Assembly (NCBI RefSeq): GCF_020740795.1
Contig: NC_067286.1
Coordinates: 2,103,990-2,167,989 of the forward strand
Direction of reading: 5' to 3'
DNA length: 64,000 nt
From: Apus apus
Taxonomy: Eukaryota; Chordata; Aves; Apodiformes; Apodidae
A program made the position numbers and the translations under genes. This document shows, one piece after another, positions 47,600 to 61,600 of this stretch (position 1 is the stretch's first letter; every line of letters starts with the position of its first letter). Below the pieces are notes generated by a model that did no database searches, had not been told where the DNA came from, and worked only from the letters and a program-made list of their open reading frames with translations.

Positions 47600-48740
47600 A
47601 TTCTTTAAAAGCAGAGTTCCACGTGCACGTCCGTGCCTCAGACTGCCTGAGACGTCGGCAAGCTGGGCTCCCGCCTGTGCCCTCACCACAGGAACGAGAC
47701 CCCACCTGGGATGCTGCAGGATAACGGGAACACCCGCCCGGGATTGGAAGGCGGGTCACACACACACACACCGGCGCGGTGAGGCCTGCGCTGTGCGCCG
47801 CGGCGAAGCCTCAGGGCCCGGAGACCTGAGGCGGCGAGAGACCTGAGGCGACGGGGCCTCCACCCGCGCCTCCACCCCTGACGCCACCCGTTTAACGGCG
47901 CCGGGGGGCGGCCGCAGACGCCGGTTGCTCCGGGGGATTCCGCAGCCTGCGGGGCGCGGAGGCAGGCCCCGAGGCCCGGCGGGAGGCCCCGAGGCCCGGC
48001 GGCAGGCCCCGAGGCCCGGCGGCAGGCCCCGAGGCCCGGCGGGGAGCGCGGCGGGCGGAGCAGCCGGGCCTCCCGGGCACCGGCGGGCACCAGAGGGCGC
48101 TCCGGGCCGCTCTCCCGCCCCGTCCCTTCCCTCCCTTCCCCGCCCCGGCTGACAACGGCGCGGCGCGAGGGGCGGGCGCGTCGCCGGCAGCGGAGCCGCG
48201 GGGAGGCCGGGCAAGATGGCGGCTCCCCCGGACATGGAGCCGTCGGCCCTGCGCTTAGAGCTGCTGCCCACCGACCCGCTGCTGCTCATCCTCAGCTTCC
48301 TCGACTGCCGGGATCTGATGAGGTACGGGGGGCCCGGGGTACCCCCCCTCCACACACACACCCGGGGTTCCGCCGTGAGCCGCGGCTGCTAAGGGAAGGA
48401 GGAGAGGGGCCGAGCCCGGCCTCGGTTGGGGGTGGCGGAGGCGGGGCGGGGGAGAGCGGCTCCCCCCGGGGCGGAGGGGCCCGGCGGGAGGCCTGGCGGG
48501 CGGTTCGGGGCCGCGGCCGGGCTGAGCGGCGGGGAAGGGGCGGGAGGAGGCGGCGGTTGGGGCTGTGGGAGCCGGGGGGGAAGCGCCGTGAGGAGGCGGG
48601 CTGCCCGGGAAGGGAGCTGCCGGCAGCTCGGGCTTGCACAACTTTTCCGTGGCAGGGTCGGGGCAGCGCGCTGGGAGGGCTGCAACAGGCGGGTAAAGCA
48701 CTGCCAGAGCGCTCGCCACTTGGGTAGGAGGAGGGTTTGG
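47600..48740. promoter_or_regulatory. FBXO3 CpG-island promoter
   Basis: GC- and CpG-rich block around the FBXO3 first exon. There are GC boxes (CCCCGCCCC at about 48,138-48,146; GGGGCGGG at about 48,169-48,176) and pyrimidine-rich sequence at 48,110-48,145, but no TATA box. A YY1-type motif AAGATGGCGGC (48,213-48,223) overlaps the start codon. These are the features of a housekeeping promoter. A 4 x 20-bp tandem repeat sits 180-260 bp before the ATG. Antisense open frames of up to 201 codons here come from composition. Confidence 0.8.
47961..48040. repeat. 20-bp GC tandem repeat, four copies
   Basis: Exactly four consecutive copies of GGCAGGCCCCGAGGCCCGGC, the second with one change (GGG for GGC at the start). 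They lie in the FBXO3 promoter CpG island. Each unit contains GGCCCC/GGGCC-type palindromic blocks. Confidence 0.95.
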
Positions 48741-51700
48741 TTTGTTTTGGAGGAGCTGCTGTGTGGGGGACGTCTCCTAAAGCGCTCTTCCCTGGGGAGG
48801 ACCTCTCCTAAAACACCCTTCCCTGGGGAGGACCTCTCCTAAAACACCCTTCCCTGTGGAGGACCTCTCCTAAAACACCCTTCCCTGTGGAGGACCTCTC
48901 CTAAAACACCCTTCCCTGTGGAGGACGTCTCCTAAAACACCCTTCCCTGTGGAGGACGTCTCCTAAAACACCCTTCCCTGTGGAGGACGTCTCCTAAAAC
49001 ACCCTTCCCTGTGGAGGACGTCTCCTAAAACACCCTTCCCTGTGGAGGACGTCTCCTAAAACACCCTTCCCTGTGGAGGACCTCTCCTAAAACACCCTTC
49101 CCTGTGGAGGACCTCTCCTAAAACACCCTTCCCTGTGGAGGACCTCTCCTAAAACACCCTTCCCTGTGGCGGACCTCTCCTAAAACACCCTTCCCTGTGG
49201 CGGACCTCTCCTAAAACACCCTTCCCTGTGGCGGACCTCTCCTAAAACACCCTTCCCTGTGGCGGACCTCTCCTAAAACACCCTTCCCTGTGGCGGACCT
49301 CTCCTAAAACACCCTTCCCTTCCAGAAACAGCGGGGGTTTTCATCTTTTTAAGCAAAAGGGAATATTCCTTTTCCCCCCCCCCTCTGTTCCATTATATGT
49401 TGGGGTGTTCTGGTTTTTGTTTTGGTATGTTGGGGGTTTTTTTAGCTACATTGCAATTTAGAGACGAACCAATAACTGAGTTTATTAAATCAGCAGTTCT
49501 CTGAAACTTGCGTTATCTTTGGGTAAACAAAGGGCCATCTCGTAGCTAGTAAATATATTCAGTTATTTGGATCAGCTGTTGTGTGAGAGAGACCCAAGCG
49601 AAATGAAGTAGGACTTTTCAGGCAGAAAAGCATGAATGAAAGCTGCAGGCTCCTTTTATATGATTTATGGGATGGTTGGAGAGTTAAGACTCCTACAGTA
49701 AACACCAGAGTGTGTTTCTAGCTAAATCCATACCAGGGAGGTACAAGCACTGGCAGTGGTTGAAATCACAGTATTTAAGCAAAGAGGGAGGAACCTGTGT
49801 GAATAAAATAAGGTATTCAAATGGCTTTTGCTCGGTGTTTTTCTCCCTAAAAAATACTAGTCAAGAAAACTACAAACATCAAGGGGAATTATTTTGGGAT
49901 AACAGAAAAAAAGAGATCAAGCATAAGCAGAACTTAGAACAATTGTTAAAAGTGCAGTCTGGATAATTTAGTAGTAGTTGATGGTGTGGTAAAGGCACTG
50001 CCTATTTTTGTTCTGTATTTAAGAAAATTAGGTGGGTTTTGCTGTGCCAGGACAGTTAAATACTGTGCACGTTTCTTTTTTATAAGGTCAGGAATGGTGT
50101 TTTTGCATAACTGGCTGTTTGTAATACTCAAAGTGTTAATTGTTGACATCTCTAGGTTGTTTGCATTTGTTTTAGTGACATATATATACCCTGACCAGTA
50201 CAAACACTGCAGTTTCCCCAGTATTCCACAGGCTGCTTAGTCTGCTCGTGGCTGTGAAATAATGAAAAAGCTGACAGGTGACCAGTTATTTATGTAATTA
50301 ATAAGAAAGGCTTTAATTGCATCTTTATCATGTTTGAAGTCTCATGTTCTGTGATGCCATGGTGACTTCTTTCCTGAAAGAAATTGCAGGCTTGGTTGAA
50401 AAACACCAATATAATAGATTTCTGCAAGGGCTTTGACTTTGGGACCTTTATTTCAGGATGGAACTACATCCATTTACACTGTTGGTCTTTCTTACTTACC
50501 AATTTCTGAACTACACTGAAAAAACCCCACAAAGCAGTAACTGGAAGTTTAAGTTGGGTAACCTCATTTGTGGTATTTAGATGTTAATCTCAGCCATTAA
50601 AACACACATTAACTCTTAGAACAATCTATCAGAGGAAGAGTTGTTGCCACATCTAAATTCGTGGCATCTTTGGGAAGTTTCTTTAAAGCATAACTGATAA
50701 TTCAACTCAAGCACAGAAGAGAAAAGGATTATTGTCTAGTGGTCAGGTTACATTAAATGAGGCAATAATTTCTTTTAAATTCTATGTATCTTTGAATCAC
50801 ACAATCATTCCCTATATGCTTCTTCAGCTCTGCACATTGCTTGTGCTTTGCTACCCATTCTTTTTCATATAAATATACTGAAATATCTTGCTGTCAATAC
50901 CAGTTATACATTCCTGGAAGGCTTTACGACTGTAAAAGTAAATATGGGAAAAGCTGGTATTTGGTGGCACCTCCATCACTGCTTTTAAAGGGCAAGTTAG
51001 CAGGCATATAGGTTAACTTTTGCTGTCTCCTTGCATCAAGCCAGGATTGACTTAAATGATTTCTCAGGACAGTTTTGGACCTATAGCCTACAAGTCTTAA
51101 TACAGCATTTAGAATAGTGCTGCACAGTGCTGGATATGGTTCTTTTAACTTCCCAAAATAGCAATGTTACCTGCAGTGCAGTGGCAAGAGCTTATATATA
51201 TGGTCTTCATTAGAGCGAGCTTGTAGTACTTATTTCCAGACCTTTCATCCTTTGTATTTTTCCTCTGTCTGTTTCTGGTCATGAAATTGCTATTTAAAAC
51301 AACTTAAAGTGGAAAGTAACTTTGTCATACTCAAACTGTATAGTTTCTGTAGCTTACTGATTCAGCTTTCAGTAGTGTGGAAAAGGCAGAGGCTGACAAT
51401 CCAGATAAAGTGGTTTAAATCATAATAACTAGTCTGTGCTACTGGAATGCTTACTGCTGGTGGAGTCATGCTGGAATCTTTAAGACAGTGTTTACCATGG
51501 GGCAGGTCTAGAGGATGACCTGCTTTACAAAATTACTTAATTGCTGACAGTTCTCAAACTCTGTAGAAAAGTAGTTCACAGTTCATACAGCTGTCATAAT
51601 GGCATTTAACCATTGTAAGCTCAAGTCTAAAAAGGAGAGCTAGCTGGCTTTAAAACTCTGCATCTGTTTCATGAGAATGCAATGCACTGGTTGGTATTTA

Positions 51701-52593
51701 TCCCTGTTTATTTTGCTACTCTTTCGCAATCAAATGTGATGATTTTGTATTTATAGTTGCTGCTGTTTAAGTCGAAGATTAAATCAGCTAGCAAACCATG
51801 ATCCATTGTGGAAAAGACACTGCAAGAAATACTGGCTCATTTCAGAGTAAGTGTGGTTGTTTCAAGTGGGTTTTTCTCTGAAAATAAGGCTTGTTACTGT
51901 GCTGTCTGTGTCCACGTTACTTCTAGTAACTCAGAGTTTGAATTGGTATTTACCAGCTTCAAATTGATGAAAGGTCAGAGGTATCAAAATGTTGATTTCC
52001 TAAAAAAGCTTCATGAATGTACAAGTGTTGAAAAGCTTTATGGATGGTTAGAGAAGTGGTGCCCTATTAGTGCTTAGGCTGCATGAGAAGAAGTCAAGCT
52101 TTTTAGGCTGACATTTAAATTTATTTTCTAAATTCCCACTTAGCGAGGAAAAAAGGCAGCGAAGTCAGAGCTGGAAAGCCATCTTCATCAGTACCTACTC
52201 TGACTTTGGAAGATACATCCGGTACTATGCTACACTGAAAAAAGCCTGGGGTGACCTGGTGAAATACCTGGGACAGCAGTGTCCTCGGATGATTGACTCT
52301 TTGAAAGGTATGAGGTAGCCTGCTTTCTCCAGTGGGTTGGCTGAGGTGACCTGGTCATGCTAGGTGTGTGCCTCAAGTAGTGGAGCCCTGACAGGTAGAT
52401 GTGCTTTCCTTCCCCTCCAGTAAATAAGTAACTAGTGCCCAGTTCCTAGTGATGCATAGATTCTCTGAAGATTTCTTATCAGAGAGATCAAGATTATTTT
52501 TTTTCCTAGTCACTATTCTGTCCTCTTTTATCTCTGGATAATCAGGAAATGGATACACTTTTTGCTGCTTTTGTCTTTGGTTGCTGTGACTGA

Positions 52594-52656
<63 letters not shown>

Positions 52657-55600
52657 TAGTTTAATAATCCCATGACTACAAGGGTTGTAGCTCATTTCAC
52701 TTTATAAATACTTTCTGCTTAAGTCAATCACATTGAGATTCTGTTGGATGGGAATTGGTGCTGTATGAAGTAACCAGTTCATGTAATCAGCTTCCTTTCA
52801 AATGGATGTAGTATTCTTTCTGTGCCACCTAGCTCACAACAAAGTCACCAAATACTGACTTGAGTCCATGTCTGTTTGATCAAGGCACTTAGAAATTTCA
52901 CACTTTGTATCTGAAATACTTGATATTTAGTGATTCTGGCCACTAATATGAATTCAATCAGTGGAGGATTCCTGAGATCATTCTAGTGGACAGCTGCATC
53001 CCAAAGTTGAACTGAATTTATCTCGCTTTTGCGTGTCTGTTAGTTCACTTTCTCTGAATTATAAGTGACAAAATACTTTGAAAGGTGTATTCCTTTCGTA
53101 ATAACATAAGAGATCCATATTGGTAAGGTTTCTGGAGCTACTTAAAATTCTCTTTGGCAGTGGAAGACACGCCATTATGTCTAGAATGTAGTTTTTGCCT
53201 TATTTCTAGCCATACAGCTCTGATGAAACGATGTGAAATTAAATGTTAAAGGAGGGGTCTTGACACAAATTTTAAGATTCACTTTTGTCAGGAACAGCAA
53301 ACTGGGCATGATTCCCCCTCCAAAACTGCTACCTCATACTCTTTCTCTTGGTGCACAGATGGTGTGCAGGAGGAAGATCTAGATGCTGTGGAAGCACAAA
53401 TAGGTTGCAAGCTCCCTGATGACTATCGATGTTCATTTCGTCTTCACAATGGACAGAAGCTAGTTGTTCCTGGGTAAGGAGTGAAAGTTATTAATTCCTT
53501 TTGTATTTCTTGGATACTTTATTTATTAAAAAGATAAAATGTCTGCTGAACAGGATAGATGAAGCATTAAATGTGTAGTAACTGACTGTTTTAAGCAACC
53601 CTTCTAGAACTGGTTATCTTCTAGTTTCATTATTTAAATCACTTTCTTTCTTTAAAATGGTTAGGGAATAACTTTCAAAACAGGGAGCAACTTTAAGTAG
53701 AATCAAAATGACAGTTCTGCAAATCAAGTCTTATCCAAAGTTTTTAAAGTTTTGTGTGATTTCAGCAATTAAAAAACTCCTTTTACATCCAGGTTAGAAG
53801 GCATATGTCCTCCAGCTATAGAAAAAATTTGCACATTAGCACTTAATGAAGTGCCACAAACACTGGCAAAAGGTGGAAAGCAAGGACAAATCATTGCAGT
53901 GTCTGTAGGGGGCAATGCATTCATGTTGCTTTGCCAAAGACTTCCCCAGTAAAGGAGGTGCAGCATCTTCCAATTCTAGTGTTGTCTGGGCAGAAGAGAT
54001 ATAAGAAAGTTTTATGCAACCATAAGGATGACTTCCAGTTCTATTTCTTTTCTAGGAGAGACTTGTATTTAGAGAGGGGATAAGTGCCCTAGTTCTGTAG
54101 ACTTTAAACAGATCTCTGCAGCCTGTGTCCTTCCTACTCTTCCTGCTCCTTTTTAACTACCACAAAGCCTCTACTGTGATGATGCGCCTGTGGCAGGGCT
54201 GCAGGAGCAGATATATGCCTTTGGGCACATCTTTCAGATTGAACAGCTCCCAGTGGGCTGTGGTCCATGGCTGTGCCTTGAAGAAGGTCTGAGCCTACCA
54301 CACAGGTTGACAAACCTTGTTGGTGGAGCACTGGCTGGGGAGCTAGTTAGGTCTGACACGTGACTCTGGAGCAAGAGGAGCTGCTGCACTGTGAGTGGAA
54401 GGGGTTGGGAACAGGCTTTCTTTCTTGTGGGAGGTGAATGCTGGAAAGATCAGGTGTAGGTAATGGAAGCGTATGCAGCAAGTTGTTGGATTGTTAGGTC
54501 AGGAATGGGGGTGAGTTAGGACTAGTCATTGTTAGATGCTTCAGGTTTCTGTGTTTGGATATTAGCATCACTTTTTAACCTGAAGAGCATGCTAATTCCA
54601 GGCAAGACTGCGTAAGGAAAAAGAGGAATGGAACCTGTTGCCCAGGTTGGGAGCAATTTGTATCACGCTGACGTGTGGCAGCTTGCAACTGAGTCACTGC
54701 TTTCCTAACACCAGTAAAAGCTTAGCATCTGCAAGAGTTCACACCTGGGAGCAGCAGTGAAAGGCAGATTAGAGAGGTGTATGGGTGGGGAGGTCTGCAT
54801 CACAGCTTTGTGTGCTCCTCCTGTTGCTGGGTGCACTCCTGTAGTACATGCCCTTGTTGTTGATTACTTTGATCATCTGATCCCTTTCTGTCATTCTTCC
54901 ATTGTCTGTCCCCTATGACACTGAGTGTAGGGTTTTTGTTCTAGCTTCTGATGTTCACCTGCGTTCCTAATCTGTTACTACTTCAGATTAGTCCTACTTT
55001 TTTTCAAGTGTGTATGTTTGTTTCTCATGTGTAGAGAGGCTCTTTTTACTGTCTTCAATGTCCTTGTTGTCAAAACCAAACAAATCCCTTCCTTTACTGG
55101 GATGCTTACAAAAAGCTAGAGGAAAATATTAGAAAGACAGTTGATGGCCTTGCCATGTCATACTAATAAATATTGTTTCATTCTTTCCATGTGTGTCTGG
55201 TTGCTCGTGTCTGTCTGCCTTAGTTTTTATACTGATATTATAATCACTCTGACTCAATAGTTGTTTTGCTTGTTTATTTCTCCAAAACACAGAGCACTTT
55301 ACTCACTGCTGTCTTGATCAATGACTGTTACTGCAGCAGCATGATATTCTAACTGAGAAATCATGGATGCTTTGATAGTATTGAAATGAGCTTGCACAAA
55401 ACTTGAGATACAGAGCACTGGCAATTAGTATGATGCTATAGGAAGCTGTCAGCTTCTCTGAAGTAGTTGCAGATGTGATGAGATAGTTTAAAAAAGAGCT
55501 TTGGGATGCACAAAGCATACAAGGAAGTGTTTGTCTTGGAACCATCAAGCCTGCCTTTGTGAAGGTTGGTGTTGGGAACTAAGAACCTAGTTCAGCACCT

Positions 55601-58600
55601 GGATGTTAGTCTAAGAAGTATCTAGAGCATTCATAGAATCAATGCTTAGGATAGATTAAAAGCTAGCTTTGCACTGTGAGTGGTACCTCCTGTTTTTCTT
55701 TCCTTTTTTTGCTGTTGCCTGTGAAGTTTGATGGGAAGCATGGCACTGTCGAACCACTACCGCTCGGAAGACTTGCTGGATATCGAAACGGCGGCGGGAG
55801 GTTTTCAGCAGAGGCTGGGTCTGAAACAGTGCCTTCCTCTCACCTTTTGCATTCATACTGGCCTGAGTCAATACATGGCCCTGGAGAGTGTGGAGGGACG
55901 AAATAAATATGAGATCTTCTACCAATGTCCAGTAAGGAAGATATGTTTATATTTGTGAATGTACTTTCTGATGGTTGGTGGGGTCCCTCTGCGTGTTCAG
56001 ATACCTGAAATACTTTATATAGCAGAAAGTGAATACTAAGAGATGATATTAGTTTGTTACTTGCCCTTGAATTGCTATCTGGTTTTCATCAGAACCCACA
56101 AGTGAAATGGTTAATAAGTGAAAGAAATGTACACGGCTGTAGTGATTTCTATAGGTTGGTGATAATGGACAACATTCATCCTTATTGGAAAATATTAATT
56201 TGTTCAAATTGTGCCAAGTATATACTCTTGTCCGTGTTTCTGTAAGGAAGAAAAGCTTCCCCGTTATGGAAGATGAGCATCTCTATATGTCTCCTCCCCA
56301 AGATGTGCTAAATGTAAACATACTACAGTAAATTATACCCTCTGGTTTGTAAGCAAAACTTACTTTCCGGTGAAAGAACAAATGGCTCTCAAATAGCTCC
56401 TATGTAGAACAAAATTGCTTTTCATAATTCTTCCAGTATTTTAAGGTAGGTGTATTATTGCTAGTGAAGCTTAAGGATACTATACCTAAGAAGATTTTAG
56501 CCCTCTTTCTCCTTACCCATGCCCTGGCAACCTCCCCACCCTAAAAAGAAAGTGGGGTGAGTAAAGGGTGTTTTTTGTAAAACAAGGGGGGATGTTCATC
56601 CTGATATGGGGTTCCTGGCTATTTTCAAAGCATGTAGCAATGAGATTTCTAGGGAATGCTTTGATAATAAATCACCTGAAGAATGTTAAGATTCCTCTTT
56701 GTATTATGCCAAGTATTTAAGCCTTCCAGATAATGCTTGGGAACTTGGAAAGTTACTAACACTCTTATATTGTGACAGGCATGCGTGTTTCATATATTTG
56801 AATATCAGACTGGGGGTATAATGATTTACTAAGCAGCCAGATTTTTTAGGTTTAGTGAGTACAGGGAAAGTATTCCCTATGTTATATTTCAGCTGTTGAA
56901 TTTGAACCTTGGAAGTCCCATGCTCCCCATCTAATACATCCATAACCTGCTTTCCCTTCTAGGACCAAATGGCTCGCAATCCATCTGCTATTGATATGTT
57001 CATTACAGGTAACACTTTACATATCCTGCAAAATGTTCTAATTGCACTGTCTAGAAAATGCTTGTCAGTATGACCTGAACAAAATGAGTGTTGAGAATTT
57101 TCTATGCTACTTGTAAGGCTCTAACCTACTTGAAAACATCAGCAGCTACTTGAAAAGAGATGCAGTTTTTCTCTACCAAAGCTTGCCCTTCTGTGTGTCT
57201 TGTATACAAATCATTCAGTGCACTAACCTGTCTAACAAGAGGAGCAAATCCTTTAAGTTAGCCATGATGTTAATGATGTAAGCAGACATTAAATACAACA
57301 CACAAGTGGACAGAAATATTTTTTTTTCCCCAGTAGTGTTTGCAACCTAATTAATTAAATCTAATAAAGTGTAAACATAGCTGCAAAAGGAAACCTGGAT
57401 TTCTGATTTGTCTGGTTGCTTTGTTCAAACGAGTGAGGAGGGAAGGGGCAAACTGTCAGTTTGGTTATGTGGTAATCTGTTGTGATCATCTGTCTGGCAG
57501 GTACATTGACTGGAATAGTGTTCTGAATATCTCTTTTTGTTAATCCACTGAAACCTGGTAATTGTGTCTATATCTAAATTAATTCCTTTCACTCAGTGGG
57601 AAGGCAGGTGTGTAATAATTGGCACCAATATTGGCACCAAAATTTAGCCCTGCACATGTCTTATGAAATATGTATTAATATTACAGTACAAAACCAAAGT
57701 AGGTGGTTGCTGGTTTGGGTTGTAGATGGTCAAACTCTTAGCCATGCTAATTTCAGGAAACCTTTCTATGCACTGGTTGATGGTATGAATTGATGTCAGT
57801 GTGAAGTAGTCAGCCTGTCACCCATTTTACAAAGGTCAGTGCAGAATGTGTCGTGTGCTTTAATCACAGGAAAGATCCAGCAAAAGCTCAAGAGTTTGGT
57901 TACTTGCTTCTCTCCACCTGAGGAGGATGAAATACTTCAGAGCTGTGGTGAATTAGTGTAGCTGCTTTCATGGAATTAAGTCAGTGGTGAGGAGATCTGG
58001 CAACATACTGAAATATATTCCACTTGGCTGAAAGGGTTAATTTTGGCTTACTGGAGTGAAGGGGAAGTTTCATAGACAGCATTTTTCTTGTCATTTTCAA
58101 CGTGGCAGGGTAAATGGGTCCAGTTTCTCCGTTCAGAGTTACTTTCTACAAGGTTTGCATTTTGTGGATTAGTCGTAAAAAGGAGGATAATAATCTTGGA
58201 GTTCCTTAGACTTTCAGAAGATCAAAGGACAGTGCACACAGCTCTTGCTCAAAGGAAGAAGTGTTAAGTACACTTAATCTAACAGGAGTGGTAGCACTAG
58301 ATAACGTCAGTGAAGGTGAGGATAATGACTTCCTAGTATTTCAGCTTAAACCCAGTTTTGTATCAGTAATATTGACAAATAATTGAAGAACTCTCTACTT
58401 TTCCATTGAACTTTAAATTGCAGTGCTTAGAAGATTTATGACTAAGAAATTATTTTACAGAGATCAATGTCTCTCGTATGAAATTCTCTGCTTTGAGAGT
58501 TAAACGTGACAGCTTGACTGCCTACTTAGAAATCAAGCTATTCCTAATTGATGTCTGTAGGTGTATGAAAAGCTGTTCTCAGACAATGTCTCTTGGTGTA

Positions 58601-61600
58601 TGAAAGTTACAGGTTCTTTTGGCTGACATAGAGCCTTAGTCTTCTGGGTTTGTAGCAGGAGTGTGGAGTATGTCTATGACTTACTCCAGTTTTTAAAGAG
58701 AGGGAAATTCTGCAATTTGCTGGCATGTTTATGAGAAATTCTGTTTTATGTGGAAACCTGGAAATCAAAACTAAGTCCAGAAATCCACCAGTGGTCTTGC
58801 ATGCTTCTTGGAGGTAGAATAGCTGGAAATAACTATACATGTAGTAGAGGCCACTACACTTTTCTGCTATGACTGGGAAAGAAGAAGAGTCAGGAGCAGG
58901 AAACCAGATGATGAGAGACATCAGCATTTGAAGACCATGGTTATAATTCTTTCTTTGCTGTGTCATTTCTGGAGTATGCATTCTTAACTTTTAGTTCTTG
59001 GTTTGTTTCTCCAAATGATCTTTGTTGGTAGAATGGACTGGAATATTGACTGACTCATTTAAGTAAGTCTGAGAGTTTATTATAAAAACATTCAAAGCTT
59101 CAAACTGTTTCCTTTAAGTATTTATTGTAATGCATTCAGTGCTAAATTTGCCTGTCTTTATGAATGCTTTTCTTCTTTGGCATCTAGGCACATCTTACTT
59201 GGAGTGGTTTACATCCTATGTAAACAAAGTTGTAACTGGTGGTTACCCCATCATCAGAGACCAGATTTTCAGGTATTGTGACTGGGATTTGTAACCTTGC
59301 TGCAGGGTTTTAATGCTTAATGCTGACCTCTTTCCAGGTAGTTACGGGTATCTGATACAAAAGCTCATGGTGATGAGAGGAGAAAGCATGTGGAGCTTAC
59401 TGCAGATAAAACTGTAAAACAGAATGCTTAGAAAAACTTTTTTTAACCAGCAACTTCAGAGTTTGTAACTTTGCATTAGAGGGACTGGAGTTTTGCAGTA
59501 TTGCTGATGTGAAGCTTAGCTAACAGTGCCATTTTTATTCTGCTTGCCATGAGTGTGCTACAGCTGCAGGACTGTCCTGAGTTGTTAAAAAAACAATTGT
59601 TTCAGGGAACTGTCTCTAAAATAACTCTATGGAATATGTAAATAAAGAGGACCTTCTGGTGTTTGAATCTTCATGCACTTCTTATTTCTTCTAGTTATTA
59701 TCAAGACCCTTGGCTCTGTCAAACTGAGATGCTGTGGAACCAAGTTCCTGATCTGTAAACTAATTTGCTGTAGGAGTTGCTAGTTTTTGTTTTGTTAACA
59801 GCTTAATGACTCATTGAACAAATGTGTCTGCATTGACTTCAGATCAAATTATACACCCAGCTTGATACAAACACTAATGGAGGTACAAAAAGGTCCATAG
59901 CTGTGTGAGTTTAGGTGATGGGGAGGTATACATCATGAAGACACTGCATCCATCCTTTATTTAAATGCCAAACTACGAGTTAAGAAGTAGTTTTAACCTA
60001 GCACCAAAATGCTCTTCATAGTAATTAATTAATCACTTCATGTGTAGTTTTCTGTATTTCTGTACAGAGCTATTTGCAGAGTTAATGTTTTCCTTTCTGT
60101 AGGTATGTGCACGATAAAGAATGTGTTGCTACCACAGGAGATATTACTGTGTCTGTGTCCACTTCTTTTCTACCTGAACTCAGTTCTGTACATCCACCAC
60201 ATTATTTCTTCACTTACAGAATCAGGTAAAAATAACAACTGAATTAATTCTTATAGCACAGGAAAGACCTGTGTAATGTTGAAAGCATCAGTTGTTGCAC
60301 ATTTCTGCACAGCCTTAGTAAGCATACTCAAATTAATAGGATGTACTAAACATGGTGTACTTTTAAATTTAAAAATTACTCAAGTGTTACCTGGTCAGGT
60401 ATGAAAAGCTCCAGTCAAGTTGGGAATTAGTAAAGTGAATGGAGGGGGGAGGGAAGGGGCTCGAAGGGGAAGAAGTTGTGAGTAATTTGTGATTTAGAAG
60501 GGTGTAAATAATAACAAATAGTGAAGCAGAAGCATGGGATGGATCCCACCCTGATTCAGTATACATATATTCAGTATATCCTAACAACTGATTCAGTATA
60601 CTTTACCTTAGGGTTTTTTTCCCAAGGCAACTTTGAGAGAGATCCCAAGGACATGAAAGGATTTCTTAAAATGTATTAAAATAGTTACCTAACCATTAAG
60701 TACACTGTTTGGCTTCTAGGATTGAAATGTCCAAAGATGCTCTTCCTGAGAAGGCTTGTAAGCTGGACAGTCGATACTGGAGGATAACAAATGCCAAAGG
60801 TGATGTAGAAGAAGTTCAAGGTCCTGGAGTAGTTGGTAAGTAAAAGATTGGTTTTGGGAACCCAACAGAGAGTTTTTGTACTTAACCTACACGTTATGAA
60901 AGTTACATTATGAACCATTCATTCCTCATGGCGACACAGGGCAGTAGTTGTGTGGTTTGTATCAAAATAGTTCTGTTTCTTGAAAGGAAGAGATACATAT
61001 CCATCTGTTTTGTCTTTAAAGCTGCTTTGCAAGGGATGTCCTGATAGTTAGCCCCTCTTGAGACAGCTCTTTAACATCAGCAGTTGCTGAGAATCATGTT
61101 TGCATGCACTGGAATGGAAAATGCTCTGCCGGAATATGTTGTGGAGTGCAAGTGGTTCAGCCAACAGCTAAATTGTAATTCTACTTCAGTCCTTACTATT
61201 GCCATCTAATATTTTACCTACAGGGGAGTTTCCAATTATCAGTCCAGGGAGAGTCTATGAGTATACCAGCTGTACTACGTTTTCCACAACATCTGGATAT
61301 ATGGAGGGGTACTACACCTTCCATTGCCTCTACTACAAGGATAGATTCTTTAATGTCACAATTCCCAGATTTCATATGGTGTGTCCAACATTTAAGGTGT
61401 CTACAGCGCGAATGGTAAGCAGAGATGTTTGGGGTTTTTTTCTGACCTCCTGTTTTCAGAAAACACTGGGATTAATTTTAATAGGACAGGGTAACTGTGT
61501 CTTTAAACTTCAATATCATAATTTTTCAGTTTTGATTGTTTTCTTGAAAATTGCTCTCTTTTCAACACCATTTATCAAAGAAAAAAGGTCTGAAAGTATC

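Larger units (their letters stand above)
39556..47600. other. LMO2-FBXO3 spacer
   Basis: About 8 kb between the LMO2 poly(A) site and the FBXO3 CpG island. It holds CR1 pieces (40,404; 40,521; 45,976; 46,820) and a MIR-like relic (43,520), listed separately. An A15 run lies at 45,326-45,340. Open frames here are short, or made of CR1, and match no protein family I recognise. Confidence 0.65.

Noticed and set aside
47683-48719. Antisense open frames of 135-201 codons over the FBXO3 promoter
   Set aside because: Composition effect of the CpG island and the 20-bp repeat; the products are low-complexity Pro/Arg/Ala.
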